A DNA stretch of 45,115 nt. It comes from Gemmatimonadota bacterium. Its GTDB lineage: Bacteria > JBHIER01 > G020348925. The stretch spans positions 3,574,202 through 3,619,316 of the forward strand of contig CP070758.1 of the NCBI GenBank assembly GCA_020348925.1, read 5' to 3'. The notes beneath the pieces were generated by a model. That model saw only the letters and a list, made by a program, of their open reading frames with translations. It had not been told where the DNA came from and ran no database searches. This document shows, piece after piece, positions 33,124-42,637 of the stretch (the stretch's first letter is position 1; every line of letters begins with the position of its first letter). The translations under genes were made by a program, and so were the position numbers.

Positions 33124-34836
33124 ATGAATCACTCTCATGTGTTTAAATCGAGATGCACATCTCGACGGACCCCCTCTTCTCTCGATCCGCTGTTGAACGG
33201 AAGATTGAAATTGTTCTGTTTTCTATGGGTCGCGGTCCTTTTTCTGCTTCACACTCTGACCTTGTGTGAGGCTCAGAGCCAACAAGGAGTTACGGAAACG
33301 GTAAAAATTGACAGTCTGAAGGAAGAATGGAAGTCCAAGATGCAGCTTCAGCTCATGGAAGAGATAGCGTTGGAGGGTATCATTGACCCGGAGCAGTATG
33401 TCTTGGGTCCTGGGGATGAAGTGATCATCAATATTTGGGGAGATGTGAGTGCGGGGTTCGAATTTCTTATTCCGCCAAGGAGTGCGGTTACTCCTGAGGG
33501 AAAAATTCTCATACCTACGATTGGAGACATAAGTGTTGGTGATCAGACCTTGGCCCAGGCTTCGAAGGCTATCGCTCGTGAGGTCAAGAAGAAATTTAGG
33601 AATGTCACGGTGACGGTGAACCTTGGCAAGCTCCGCAAGTTTCGGGTATTTGTCCTGGGAGAAGTCAGCATTCCCGGGACATATGTGGCTAAGGCTATTG
33701 ATCGAATTTCCGCTTTGGTCGAGCGGGCTGGCGGATTCACCCCGAAATCATCAACACGGAAAATTGAAATACGACGTGGAGAACATGAAATCCTCTCTGC
33801 CGATTTGGTCCTTTTCAATTGGACAGGAAATTTAGAGTATAATCCCTATGTTCTTGAGGGTGATGTCATCTTTGTTCCGGTAAAATTGGATTCTGTGAGC
33901 ATTTCAGGGGCTGTAAACTTGCCCGGTGATTACGAATATAAAGAGGGAGACACACTCAAGGATCTCATCAAAATAGCGGGAGGGCTTTCCAGCGGAGCTT
34001 ACTTGACAAAAGCTGAAATTGTTCGCTTCCTACCCGATGGGCTTACAACCGAACACCTCACAATAGATTTGGACACGCTTCTTGGGCAAGATAATCCGGA
34101 CGGGCATTTTGCCCTGCAAAAAGACGATCAGGTATTCATACGATCGAAGCCGGAGTGGCGGATACGGCGAACCGTTACACTTGAAGGAGAGGTTCGCTAT
34201 CCAGGGGAGTATGCCATTGACAAGGATAATACAAATCTGAGTGAGATTATTGAGAAGGCCGGAGGATTTACTGTCGATGCTTCTCTCGATGAAGCCAAAG
34301 TGATCCGACAGATCTATACTGAGATTGTTGATCCCGAATATGAACGCCTTCGTCGAATGAGTGTGGCAGATATGACTGCTGAGGAGCGCGAGTATTTCAA
34401 AACAAAATCGAGAGAGCAGCCGGGTATCGTTGTTGTGGACTTTGAACGATTGTTTAACGACCGTGATGTATCCCAGGACATTGTTCTGAAACCTATGGAT
34501 ATAATAACCATCCCAAAAGTGCGGAATACCGTCACCGTCAGTGGGGCGGTGGACAACCCCGGCTCGATCATTTATAAAGCGAAAGGGTCCGTTGATTATT
34601 ATATTGATCAGGCGGGCGGATACACCAAAGAGGCTCGCAAGAGTAAGGTGAGACTCATTAAGGGCGACACAGGAGTATGGTTGCGACCGGATGAGGTGAA
34701 TGAGATCAAGCCTGGCGATACCGTCTGGGTTCCAGAGAAGCCGGACAGAGATTGGTGGGCCCTTTTTCGAGATTTTATGTGGGTTTCGGCACAGATAGCG
34801 ACAGTAGCTATTGTGATCAAACAGATCGCCTACTAA
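33124..34836 (+). CDS. Polysaccharide export protein with SLBB domains (Wza/GfcE type)
   Basis: About 570 residues from ATG 33124; ATGs at 33079 and 33112 are alternatives, and the signal sequence follows all of them (about L-F-C-F-L-W-V-A-V-L-F). A Poly_export domain (Y-V-L-G-P-G-D-E-V-I-I-N-I-W-G) precedes SLBB/soluble-ligand domains recognised by V-x-I-x-G-x-V-x-x-P-G repeats (F-V-L-G-E-V, S-I-S-G-A-V, T-L-E-G-E-V, T-V-S-G-A-V; about four). A hydrophobic tail (A-Q-I-A-T-V-A-I-V-I) ends the chain. Such proteins form the outer-membrane channel for capsule or O-antigen. No lipobox is visible. Confidence 0.9.
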   Translation: MNHSHVFKSRCTSRRTPSSLDPLLNGRLKLFCFLWVAVLFLLHTLTLCEAQSQQGVTETVKIDSLKEEWKSKMQLQLMEEIALEGIIDPEQYVLGPGDEVIINIWGDVSAGFEFLIPPRSAVTPEGKILIPTIGDISVGDQTLAQASKAIAREVKKKFRNVTVTVNLGKLRKFRVFVLGEVSIPGTYVAKAIDRISALVERAGGFTPKSSTRKIEIRRGEHEILSADLVLFNWTGNLEYNPYVLEGDVIFVPVKLDSVSISGAVNLPGDYEYKEGDTLKDLIKIAGGLSSGAYLTKAEIVRFLPDGLTTEHLTIDLDTLLGQDNPDGHFALQKDDQVFIRSKPEWRIRRTVTLEGEVRYPGEYAIDKDNTNLSEIIEKAGGFTVDASLDEAKVIRQIYTEIVDPEYERLRRMSVADMTAEEREYFKTKSREQPGIVVVDFERLFNDRDVSQDIVLKPMDIITIPKVRNTVTVSGAVDNPGSIIYKAKGSVDYYIDQAGGYTKEARKSKVRLIKGDTGVWLRPDEVNEIKPGDTVWVPEKPDRDWWALFRDFMWVSAQIATVAIVIKQIAY

Positions 34837-34866
34837 ATATCGGCAGTTTTTCCATTGAGTAGAACC

Positions 34867-36120
34867 ATGGCTCGCGATTCCAATATTTTCGAATACCTCC
34901 ATGTGCTCGTGAAATGGAGAAAGTTCATTCTTCTTAATTTTCTCATCGTGTGCCTTCTCGCTGCCATAATCAGTCTGATCCTTCCCAAGTGGTACAGGGC
35001 CACGACGACCGTTCTGCCGCCCGAGGAACAAACGTTCGGAATGGGGCTGTCCTCAATGTTAGGCGACCTTCCTTTGGGGGGGCTCGGTATACCGGGAATC
35101 ACCACTCCCGGTATTATGTATGTGGCTATACTTGAGAGCAGGACGGTCAGAGAACGTGTGGTTCAGAAATTGAACTTAATGGATATTTATAACTCCAAGA
35201 ATATGGAGGAGGCGGTAAGGACTCTCGGGACCAGAACACGGGTCGAGATTTCGGAAGAAGGTGTGGTTCAGCTTCAGGCCACAGATCGAATGCCTCAGCG
35301 GGCAGCATCCATTGCCAACGCGTACGTCCAGGAGCTCGATAGAAAGAATACCGAGTTAAATGTTGCTCAAGCGCGGAATAATCGCATCTTCATTGAAGAA
35401 CGTCTGGCTCAGAACAAGGAGGCCCTGAGGACCGCAGAGGAGGATCTGCGTCACTTTCAGGAGAAATATAAGGCCATCTCTTTGCCGGAGCAGACGGCGG
35501 CAGCCCTTGAAGCGGCCGCGGAAGTCATTGGCGAGATGCGGACCCTGGAGGTGAAGCGAGATGTCTTGCTGGCCACTATGAAACCCACCAATCCAAATGT
35601 CGTTCAAGTTCAGACTCAGATTGACGCTCTGCAGAACCAGTTGGAGCGGATGGAATTCGGTGCGGGAGGAAAACCGGAGAGCGATGACTCAACGGAGACC
35701 GATCGAAACAGTGAAATTTATGTTCCCTTTTCGGAAGTCCCGACTATCGGGCTCGAATTGGCCCGGTTAATGAGGGAGCTTAAGATTCAGGAGGTGATTT
35801 TCGAGCTGTTGACGAGTCAGTATGAACAGGCCAAAATTCAGGAGGCGAAGGATACTCCCACAGTGCAGGTCTTGGATCAGGCTGTGCCGCCTGAAAAAAG
35901 AACGAAACCGAAGAGAAAAGTCATCGTGATAGTTGCTGGGATATGTAGTTTCTTTTTGAGTACGTCTTACGCCTTTCTGAAGGAGTATCTGGAGCGACTC
36001 AACAGAACGAAGAATACTGATTATCAAAGGGTTCAGGGCATCTCTCAAGCGATTCGAAGCGACTTGAACTGGTTGAGAGAAAACATCTTGAGGCGAAAGA
36101 GAAAGAATGCACAGGAATGA
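34867..36120 (+). CDS. Wzz/GumC-type chain-length determinant
   Basis: 417 residues from ATG 34867 (a TTG at 34855 is possible). Two membrane spans, near 16-38 and 350-370, frame a periplasmic part. It begins with the Wzz pattern W-R-K-F-I-L-L-N-F, L-P-K-W-Y-R-A-T-T-T-V-L-P-P and ends with a Pro-rich stretch V-L-D-Q-A-V-P-P-E-K-R-T-K-P-K-R before the second span, as in polysaccharide co-polymerases. The central region is coiled coil (E-E-R-L-A-Q-N-K-E-A-L-R-T-A-E-E-D-L). No tyrosine-kinase domain is attached. It controls polymer length with the export protein upstream. Its stop overlaps the flippase start (ATGA). Confidence 0.92.
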   Translation: MARDSNIFEYLHVLVKWRKFILLNFLIVCLLAAIISLILPKWYRATTTVLPPEEQTFGMGLSSMLGDLPLGGLGIPGITTPGIMYVAILESRTVRERVVQKLNLMDIYNSKNMEEAVRTLGTRTRVEISEEGVVQLQATDRMPQRAASIANAYVQELDRKNTELNVAQARNNRIFIEERLAQNKEALRTAEEDLRHFQEKYKAISLPEQTAAALEAAAEVIGEMRTLEVKRDVLLATMKPTNPNVVQVQTQIDALQNQLERMEFGAGGKPESDDSTETDRNSEIYVPFSEVPTIGLELARLMRELKIQEVIFELLTSQYEQAKIQEAKDTPTVQVLDQAVPPEKRTKPKRKVIVIVAGICSFFLSTSYAFLKEYLERLNRTKNTDYQRVQGISQAIRSDLNWLRENILRRKRKNAQE

Positions 36121-37481
36121 ATATTTTAAGAAACACAGCGATAATATTTTCATCCAAGATGGTTTTGTGCATACTGAATTTCGCTAAGAGTGTTTTGATT
36201 AATCGAATCTTAGGACCCTTTGGTAAAGGACAGTTTGCACTCATAACCCTGATTCCAAAACTCCTAACAACACTTGGAAATCTTGGAATCGGGGTTTCTA
36301 ATGTCTATTATACTGGTCGGTGAAAAGACAACATATCTCATATTGCCTCAACATCTCTTGTCGTTGCCTTGCTTTTGGGATTCATCATCATCGGCCTGCT
36401 TTTTTTTTCAATCGATTACATACCTGACTCTCTGCTCAAGGACGTTCAAAACAAGAAGATCCTCATTGCAAGCTTGATGATCCCATTCGGCTTACTAAAC
36501 ATTTATCTCAGTTCAATACTTCTGGGGAGTGATCGTACCAAGGAGGTAGGAGTTTTGTGGATTTTGGCGCCCTCCACACTCATATTGTATTTGATTGTTC
36601 TTACCATATTTTTTCAGACAGGAGTTATGGGTGCTGTATCGGCTTGGATATTGTCAACGATGAGTGTCACGGTATTCTCGGTGATTTTCGTAGGCCGGCG
36701 GGTTAAGTTACGGTTAAAAATGAATGTGCACTTTCTTAAAAAATCACTCGTTTATGGTCTCAAAGCGCATCTCGGGACATGTACCCAATTTCTGAATTAT
36801 AGATTAGACATGTTTTTTGTTCAGTATTTCTTGGGATTTACTCAATTAGGGTACTACTCCCTCGCTGTTGCTTTTTCAGAGCTTCTGTGGGATATCCCTT
36901 ACTCAGTGAGCACCGCATTATTTCCAAAGGTGTCGTCATCTTCTATGGAAGAGGCAAGCAGCTTAACGCCGAAGATCTGCAGAAATACGGTATTTGTGAT
37001 GATCATACTTTCCCTGGGTGTATTCGTCTTTTGTGAAATAATAATTCGTATTGCCTATTCACAAGTTTTCCTGCCGTCGGTCGTACCGCTGAGAATACTT
37101 CTTCCCGGAATCGTCATCCTGAGTATATCGAAAGTTTTATCCGGTGATTTGTCGGGAAGAGGGATGCCTATCTTCAGTACTCGAGCGTCGATAGCTTCGC
37201 TGTTTCTCAATGTTCCTTTAAATTTTTTCCTCATTCCGAAATGGGGAATCGCAGGGGCAGCCTTTGCCTCGACCGTTTCTTACACCGCACAGACTTTCAT
37301 CGTCATCTACTACTTTGTGAAAATTTCGAAAAACAGAGTTTTCGATACCCTCATCATCAAGCCGGCAGATTTTCACGCTTATCGGTCTCTTGTTCTGGAA
37401 CAATTGAATAAATTGGTTTTAAAAAAAAACTTCTTCCACCTGATAAGGAAAAGAAACAGTGAAGCATTGGGATACATATAA
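36117..37481 (+). pseudogene. Wzx-like polysaccharide flippase with in-frame TGA at 36321-36323
   Basis: About 454 codons with 12-14 hydrophobic segments and the flippase start (I-I-F-S-S-K-M-V-L-C-I-L-N-F, then N-R-I-L-G-P-F-G-K-G-Q-F), the usual layout of lipid-linked-oligosaccharide exporters. Codon 69 is TGA in Y-Y-T-G-R-x-K-D-N-I; the frame continues without a shift and fits the family on both sides. CGA to TGA (Arg) is the simplest cause. No hairpin like the one in the DUF1573 gene follows, and the position is not a conserved Cys. The gene may be newly inactive, or this may be an assembly error. It overlaps wzz and the next gene. Confidence 0.8.
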
Positions 37482-38226
37482 TATCCAGGATTCGATAGCA
37501 GAGGTGGATGCGTCCACAAATTTGGCTTTATATATGCGGAATGCTTATTCCGAAAAAATTGAAGCAATTCTTAATTCATGTTTCGATGCGGGTGACTTCG
37601 TCTTGGATATAGGCTGCGGAATCGGAAAGTGGGTGACATACCTTCTGGGGAAAGATATAAATTGCATAGGGATTGATTCTTCCGAAATTGCCATTGAAAA
37701 GGCAAAGACACATCTGGAGAAAATTTCCCGTGCAGACGCAGTGAAAATGGGTGACGCAGCCCGTTTAGAATTCAAAGGGAAAAGCTTTGACGGAATAATA
37801 TCCTTCGGCCTTTTGGAACATTTTCCGGATCATGAAAAAATACTGAATGATTGGGTTTCACTGTTAAAGGATGGCGGTAGGATCGTTCTTTCAGTCCCGA
37901 ATGCTCTCAGGCTCGATTGGTTGATTTGGAATGCACTCTGGGTTCATATGATCAGAAGGCGCCGTGCGGTCACTTTGGCTCCCCGATTGAGAGGATTCGT
38001 GACAACGTTTCACGGCTATGAAGAAAGGTGGACACCCAGGTATTTTACAAAACTCTGTCGGCGCAGCGGACTCAGATCTATAGAGACGAAAACTCTGTTT
38101 ACTTTACCCGCCCCGCTGTTCTATCATCTCTCAAATCGATTACCGAGCAAAGTATTCAGGCTATTAACCTCTGAAAATGAGTCGAAACGATGGGGACTCT
38201 ATATTGTTGTGGTGGCACGGAAGTAG
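37459..38226 (+). CDS. Class I SAM-dependent methyltransferase
   Basis: 255 residues from GTG 37459, overlapping the flippase end by 23 nt (AAGGAAAAG upstream). The AdoMet motif is V-L-D-I-G-C-G-I-G-K-W-V; the second acidic position is G-I-D-S-S, and F-D-G-I-I-S-F-G-L-L-E-H-F-P-D and L-K-D-G-G-R-I-V-L-S-V-P-N follow. This is the UbiE/COQ5-like type. Inside a surface polysaccharide cluster it probably methylates a sugar or caps the chain; the substrate cannot be told. Confidence 0.9.
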   Translation: MKHWDTYNIQDSIAEVDASTNLALYMRNAYSEKIEAILNSCFDAGDFVLDIGCGIGKWVTYLLGKDINCIGIDSSEIAIEKAKTHLEKISRADAVKMGDAARLEFKGKSFDGIISFGLLEHFPDHEKILNDWVSLLKDGGRIVLSVPNALRLDWLIWNALWVHMIRRRRAVTLAPRLRGFVTTFHGYEERWTPRYFTKLCRRSGLRSIETKTLFTLPAPLFYHLSNRLPSKVFRLLTSENESKRWGLYIVVVARK

Positions 38227-38300
38227 TTACGTAGGATCGTGCCAGGGCATATGACGTTGCACGATACCGTTTCTACAGGAATTGTTGGGGAGAAACTTCG

Positions 38301-39677
38301 GTGGAAAGAATAACAGCGAAAGGGATATCTCTGAGGAATATAAGTGTTTCAATGTGGAAGGTGGCGCTGATACAGGGCGTGGGAATTTTAGCGTTCCTGT
38401 ATCTTTTTTTTCATAAAGAGCTTGGGATACTGGGGATACTTCTTTTCTGTTCCGTATTGGCTGGACTCCTGATCCTGTTTGAGCCAAAATTGGGCCTTCT
38501 CTTATGCATCGCTTTCAACATCACGAGCGCTTCTGCCTTTTTTCTTGGCGGTTTGTATCTGGGTGTTGCGGCGGTGACTATTGCAGCCTGGATTCTACAA
38601 AGATTGGCCACCGAGCCAGTTGTTCTTCGGTCTCCTCAGAATCAGCTCATTTATGCATTTACAGCAGTGGCAACTTTCTCCCTCGTTTTCTGTACCGATC
38701 TTGGTCGCGGGTTCGAGTCAATGACGGTCTATTTAAAAGTTGTCGCGTTATACATCTTGATTGTTAATATCGTCGACTCGGCAAGATTCTTGAAAGTGGT
38801 ATTATGGGTCATTATTCTATCCGGACTTTCAATTTCGCTTTTGGGTATGTATCAATTTCTCTCTTCACCCCACTTTGCGGTATGGATGAACCGAATTGCA
38901 AGTACCAGACAAGACCCAAATAATCTGGCCCTGACGCTTGTTTCTGTGTTTCCCTTAGCAATTGCACTTCTGAGGGCCGAGAGAGGAAAAAAGAGAAAAA
39001 TATTCCTGTTTTTTGTTAGCGTAATTATTTTTTTTACAATTCCACTTACTCTCTCAAGAGGTGGATTCCTCGCTTTAAGTGCTATTCTTTTTGTCTTTAT
39101 GATGAAAGCTCGGAAGAAAAAAATAGCCGTGTTGCTCCTTGTATCGATTATAGGATGTTCAATCCTTCTTCTTCCTGGTGAAGTCTGGGAGCGGATTGGA
39201 ACATTAAGTGCAAAGTCGATCGATCGATCCATTCAGATGCGTATGATGCTTTTTAAGGGTGGTCTCAATATGTTTCTTGATCATCCACTTTTTGGGGTTG
39301 GCATTGGAAATTTTATAATCCATTCTGTGCATTATTCAGGGGTGTTCATACCGAGCTTCGCCCATAATATGTTTATACATGTCGCTGCAGAGATGGGTAT
39401 TTTGGGAATTCTTTTTTTCTCATCTTTACTTTGGATGACGTGGCGATATCAACGACGAGTGCAACAGGCGGCTTTTCACGAAAACGATTCGTTCTTTCTC
39501 CAGATATCGCAGGGTCTGGAAATATCCCTTATCGGCTTTTGTGTCGGATCTTTATTCTTGTCGCAGCATTTCAATAAGATGCTGTGGATAATTATTGCGC
39601 TGACCGTGAGTATCAACCATATTTATTTTCAGAGACAACAATCGGTCATGCATTCGAAGGAAACGGGTTTTGACTGA
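38301..39677 (+). CDS. O-antigen ligase/polymerase (Wzy_C family)
   Basis: 458 residues from GTG 38301 (TGGGGAGAA upstream) with about twelve membrane helices. The Wzy_C signatures are R-Q-D-P-N-N-L-A-L-T-L, T-L-S-R-G-G-F-L-A-L-S, H-P-L-F-G-V-G-I-G-N-F and S-F-A-H-N-M-F-I-H-V-A-A-E-M-G-I-L-G. The family either polymerises O-units or ligates polymer to lipid A in the periplasm; the sequence does not separate the two. Followed by a 7-bp inverted repeat (39709-39715 with 39728-39734) without a T-run. Confidence 0.9.
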   Translation: MERITAKGISLRNISVSMWKVALIQGVGILAFLYLFFHKELGILGILLFCSVLAGLLILFEPKLGLLLCIAFNITSASAFFLGGLYLGVAAVTIAAWILQRLATEPVVLRSPQNQLIYAFTAVATFSLVFCTDLGRGFESMTVYLKVVALYILIVNIVDSARFLKVVLWVIILSGLSISLLGMYQFLSSPHFAVWMNRIASTRQDPNNLALTLVSVFPLAIALLRAERGKKRKIFLFFVSVIIFFTIPLTLSRGGFLALSAILFVFMMKARKKKIAVLLLVSIIGCSILLLPGEVWERIGTLSAKSIDRSIQMRMMLFKGGLNMFLDHPLFGVGIGNFIIHSVHYSGVFIPSFAHNMFIHVAAEMGILGILFFSSLLWMTWRYQRRVQQAAFHENDSFFLQISQGLEISLIGFCVGSLFLSQHFNKMLWIIIALTVSINHIYFQRQQSVMHSKETGFD

Positions 39678-39796
39678 GAATGGGAACAGCCTTCTCGGAG
39701 AGAAACATCAGGGATTTCAATGTATTGATCCCTGCATAAAGATGCAACCCGGTATGTTCTTCACCGCATGGTCGATCGTGAGTCTGAACTAATAAA

Positions 39797-40936
39797 ATGA
39801 AAATTTGCCTTGTATGTAATGCCAGGAGTATCCACTTTCAAAGATGGGCAAGGTATCTTCAAATACGAGGCCACAGGGTAAAAATGTTTTCTCAGGAATT
39901 TGAATCCATTCGTGGTGTTGAGGTTTCGAAATTGGGTGCTCCGAAGGCCCCATTTCCGATGTTCAAGTCAGTTAAAAAAATTTTAAAAGCACTTTATAGA
40001 ATTGAAAGAGCTTTCAATATGAAGAGAGTACTGAAGGAGTTCAAACCTGATATTGTGCATGCTCATTTTTTAACCGATTCGGGTTGGATCGCTTCATGGA
40101 CAGGGTATCATCCGTTGATCTTGACTGCTCATGGATCGGACGTGTTAGTGCATCCGAAGCATTCCCTGATTGACAGAATGGTAGTTCGTTTCGCTCTGCA
40201 TAAGGCTGATGTTGTCACTATTGTTGCGCAGCACATGAAGAGAAAAGTGATAGAGCTGGGGTGTGCGCCTTCAAAACTTGTTCATCTTTCAAACTTTGTT
40301 AACACCGATCATTTCAACGCAATTTCACGGGAGCGACGGTACCGGGGAACCAGGCTTGCGAACCCTCTGATTATCTGTGTCAGAGGTCTCAACCCGATTT
40401 ACAATGTGAGAATGCTCATAGAGGCCGTACCGAATGTTGTCGAGGAAATTCCTGACGCACGCTTCCTTATAATTGGTGACGGTGACCAGAAAGAACAATT
40501 GGTGACTCTCACATGTCAACTGAAGGTGAATGGCTTCATCAGGTTTATTTCACATGTACCTCATGAGGAGCTTGCACGATATTTCCAGCAAGCGGATATC
40601 TACGTTTCAACCTCCCTATCCGACGGTCTTAGCGTTGCTCTGCTTGAAGCGATGGCCTCGGGACTTTATCCGATAGTGACCGATATCCCTGGAAACAGAG
40701 AAATCATTGAGGACGGAGTCAACGGTTTCTTGATCCCGATAGGGAATACGGAAGCTCTCGGCGCACGAATCATCGAAATTATCAACAAACCGAAACTTTT
40801 TCAAACCGCTTTCAAGAAAAACTCCGATCTCATCAGATCGAAGTATGATGAGAAACTGGTCATGAGCAAGATAGAGGAGTTATACATGGGTCTCAGTGGA
40901 ACAAAGGGGATAAGACGGTCCTTTAGAAAGGAATAA
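39797..40936 (+). CDS. GT4-family glycosyltransferase
   Basis: 379 residues. An N-terminal Rossmann half opens with M-K-I-C-L-V-C-N-A-R-S and has H-A-H-F-L-T-D-S-G and T-A-H-G-S-D-V. The C-terminal nucleotide-sugar half carries F-L-I-I-G-D-G-D-Q, the E-x7-E region (S-D-G-L-S-V-A-L-L-E-A-M-A-S-G) and G-N-R-E-I-I-E-D-G-V-N-G. It adds a sugar to the growing repeat unit at the cytoplasmic face of the membrane; donor unknown. The ATG is 119 nt after the ligase gene with only a weak ribosome site. Confidence 0.92.
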   Translation: MKICLVCNARSIHFQRWARYLQIRGHRVKMFSQEFESIRGVEVSKLGAPKAPFPMFKSVKKILKALYRIERAFNMKRVLKEFKPDIVHAHFLTDSGWIASWTGYHPLILTAHGSDVLVHPKHSLIDRMVVRFALHKADVVTIVAQHMKRKVIELGCAPSKLVHLSNFVNTDHFNAISRERRYRGTRLANPLIICVRGLNPIYNVRMLIEAVPNVVEEIPDARFLIIGDGDQKEQLVTLTCQLKVNGFIRFISHVPHEELARYFQQADIYVSTSLSDGLSVALLEAMASGLYPIVTDIPGNREIIEDGVNGFLIPIGNTEALGARIIEIINKPKLFQTAFKKNSDLIRSKYDEKLVMSKIEELYMGLSGTKGIRRSFRKE

Positions 40937-40953
40937 GAACAATTAAAAGACTC

Positions 40954-42255
40954 TTGATAATTTCCCATAATTTCGCGCCTGCAGGGGGTGGGGGTGTGCA
41001 GAGAACTGTGAAATTTGTGAAATATCTGACGCGTTTCGGATGGGAACCCATAGTCCTCACGGTCTCCGGTGAATATTTTGATGTGATCGATGAAGATATA
41101 GTAAAGGATGTACCCGGAGATACAAAGATATATCGGACAAAAAGCTTGGTGAGTAAGAAAAGGACCGATGTCTTTCGGAGAGAGACATTAAGAGGTCAAG
41201 TCAATTCCGCCTTGGGAAGGAAGCGACAAATCACGGGGATGAAAAATAAGTTTCTGTGGTTCATTCGTGACCTCATTTTGATACCGGATACGCAAGTAGG
41301 GTGGATGCCCATGGCTTTCGTTTCAGCGATGAAAATAATAAAAAAACATAAGATCGACGTTATTTACACAACTGGAGGTCCTTTCTCTACTTTTCTTACG
41401 GGATATGCTTTGAAAAAACTTACCCGGAAACCATGGTTGGTCGACTTCCGCGATGCCTGGACACAATTCTCCTACCGAGCATGGGAGAATCGGTTTCGAA
41501 AACGGGTTGAACATTTCATGGAACACAGGATTCTGCTTAATGCGAATACGATTGTCACCGCAACGAAGTCTATGTCTGATTATTTTGGGAAAGTGTACCC
41601 GGATATACCGGCCTCGAAATTTTCGGTAATTCAGAATGGATTCGACCCATGTGATTTTAAGAATATTCCGAAAAAAGAGTTCCTCAAATTTACCGTATGC
41701 TATACTGGGCAAGTAAGGTTCGATATGTATTCGCCAGAGTATTTCTTTGAGGCCATGGCGTTGCTGTTACGTGAATTTGTTGAAATCAGAAAAAATATTC
41801 AGGTTATTTTTGTTGGCACTTTCGCTGAAGATTGCAAATCCTTAATTTCGGAATATGGATTGAAAGATGTTGTTAAAATAATGGGTTACGTTCCCCATCG
41901 GGAGGCCATCAGTTATCAAAAAAGCGCCGACGTTTTATTGATGTTCCTGAATGTCGGCCATGGAGGAGAAGAAATGCTTACGGGGAAGCTCCTCGAATAT
42001 TTGAATCACGAAATACCCATTTTAGCTTTGATTCCAAAAGAGAGCGAAGCCGCGAAGCTTATTTGTCGGACAGAAGCCGGCGTGGTGGTGCATCCAAAAA
42101 ATATTCAAAACATAAAAGAAAACTTATATAATTACTACATGCTTCATAAAGAGGGACGTTTATCGATGAAGAAAGTTGAGAGGGGTGTATTGGAGAGGTA
42201 TAACAGAATTGAATTAACGGGCAAATTAGCGGAGCTTCTCCAAGATATTGGCTGA
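40954..42255 (+). CDS. GT4-type glycosyltransferase (possible ATT start at 40942)
   Basis: 433 residues from TTG 40954. The usual start of this family (M-K-x-L-L-I-I-S-H-x-F-x-P) appears if translation begins four codons earlier at ATT 40942, which has AAAGGAAT at a good distance; the TTG alone has no such site. The N-terminal G-G-G-G-V-Q-R-T donor loop, T-T-G-G-P-F-S-T and V-D-F-R-D-A-W are clear. The C half has V-C-Y-T-G-Q-V-R, V-G-T-F and Y-Q-K-S-A-D-V-L-L-M-F-L, then a G-K-L-L-E-Y-L stretch. Fits enzymes that act in surface polysaccharide synthesis; substrate unknown. Confidence 0.85.
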   Translation: MIISHNFAPAGGGGVQRTVKFVKYLTRFGWEPIVLTVSGEYFDVIDEDIVKDVPGDTKIYRTKSLVSKKRTDVFRRETLRGQVNSALGRKRQITGMKNKFLWFIRDLILIPDTQVGWMPMAFVSAMKIIKKHKIDVIYTTGGPFSTFLTGYALKKLTRKPWLVDFRDAWTQFSYRAWENRFRKRVEHFMEHRILLNANTIVTATKSMSDYFGKVYPDIPASKFSVIQNGFDPCDFKNIPKKEFLKFTVCYTGQVRFDMYSPEYFFEAMALLLREFVEIRKNIQVIFVGTFAEDCKSLISEYGLKDVVKIMGYVPHREAISYQKSADVLLMFLNVGHGGEEMLTGKLLEYLNHEIPILALIPKESEAAKLICRTEAGVVVHPKNIQNIKENLYNYYMLHKEGRLSMKKVERGVLERYNRIELTGKLAELLQDIG

Positions 42256-42637
42256 CAGATCGTGATAAGAATTATGAGTCGGGGAATCGAGCTTCATGGA
42301 GATAGAGCGAAAGATTATGCGGACGTAATGGATGACATCCTTCATACGTGGAACCGCGTTTTGAAGTTTGAAATCTCAAAAAAAGATCATACCTGAAAGA
42401 CTTTGGTACGTTAAATTATGAGTCTTGAAGAGAGATTTTCAGGTAGACGTGAATTGGCTCGGACATGGGACTGTGAGGCGTGGCATGGGGCCGACATGTG
42501 AGTGTTACCTAATTGAAGAAATCGCGTGTTGTGTGTGGGGACCGCAGGTTGAACAGGAGTGGAGAGTACGTTACCCGTGATATGACAGAATGGCGGAACT
42601 GCCTCATTTCAACAGAAGTTGAATGCAGGTAAAACAT
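42256..42637. other. Intergenic region inside the polysaccharide cluster
   Basis: 382 nt. A frame from ATG 42274 to TGA 42394-42396 would give 40 residues (M-S-R-G-I-E-L-H-G-D) without a clear ribosome site; it may be a remnant of a lost gene. Nothing else was recognised. Confidence 0.35.

Noticed and set aside
8792-36323. Codon reassignment of TGA to an amino acid throughout
   Set aside because: Many intact genes here end at TGA (for example 6195, 7027, 8341) at the normal family length, and Trp uses TGG. Only two genes have an in-frame TGA.
42274-42396. 40-codon ORF in the polysaccharide cluster
   Set aside because: No clear ribosome site and no family recognised. Mentioned under the intergenic entry instead of as a gene.
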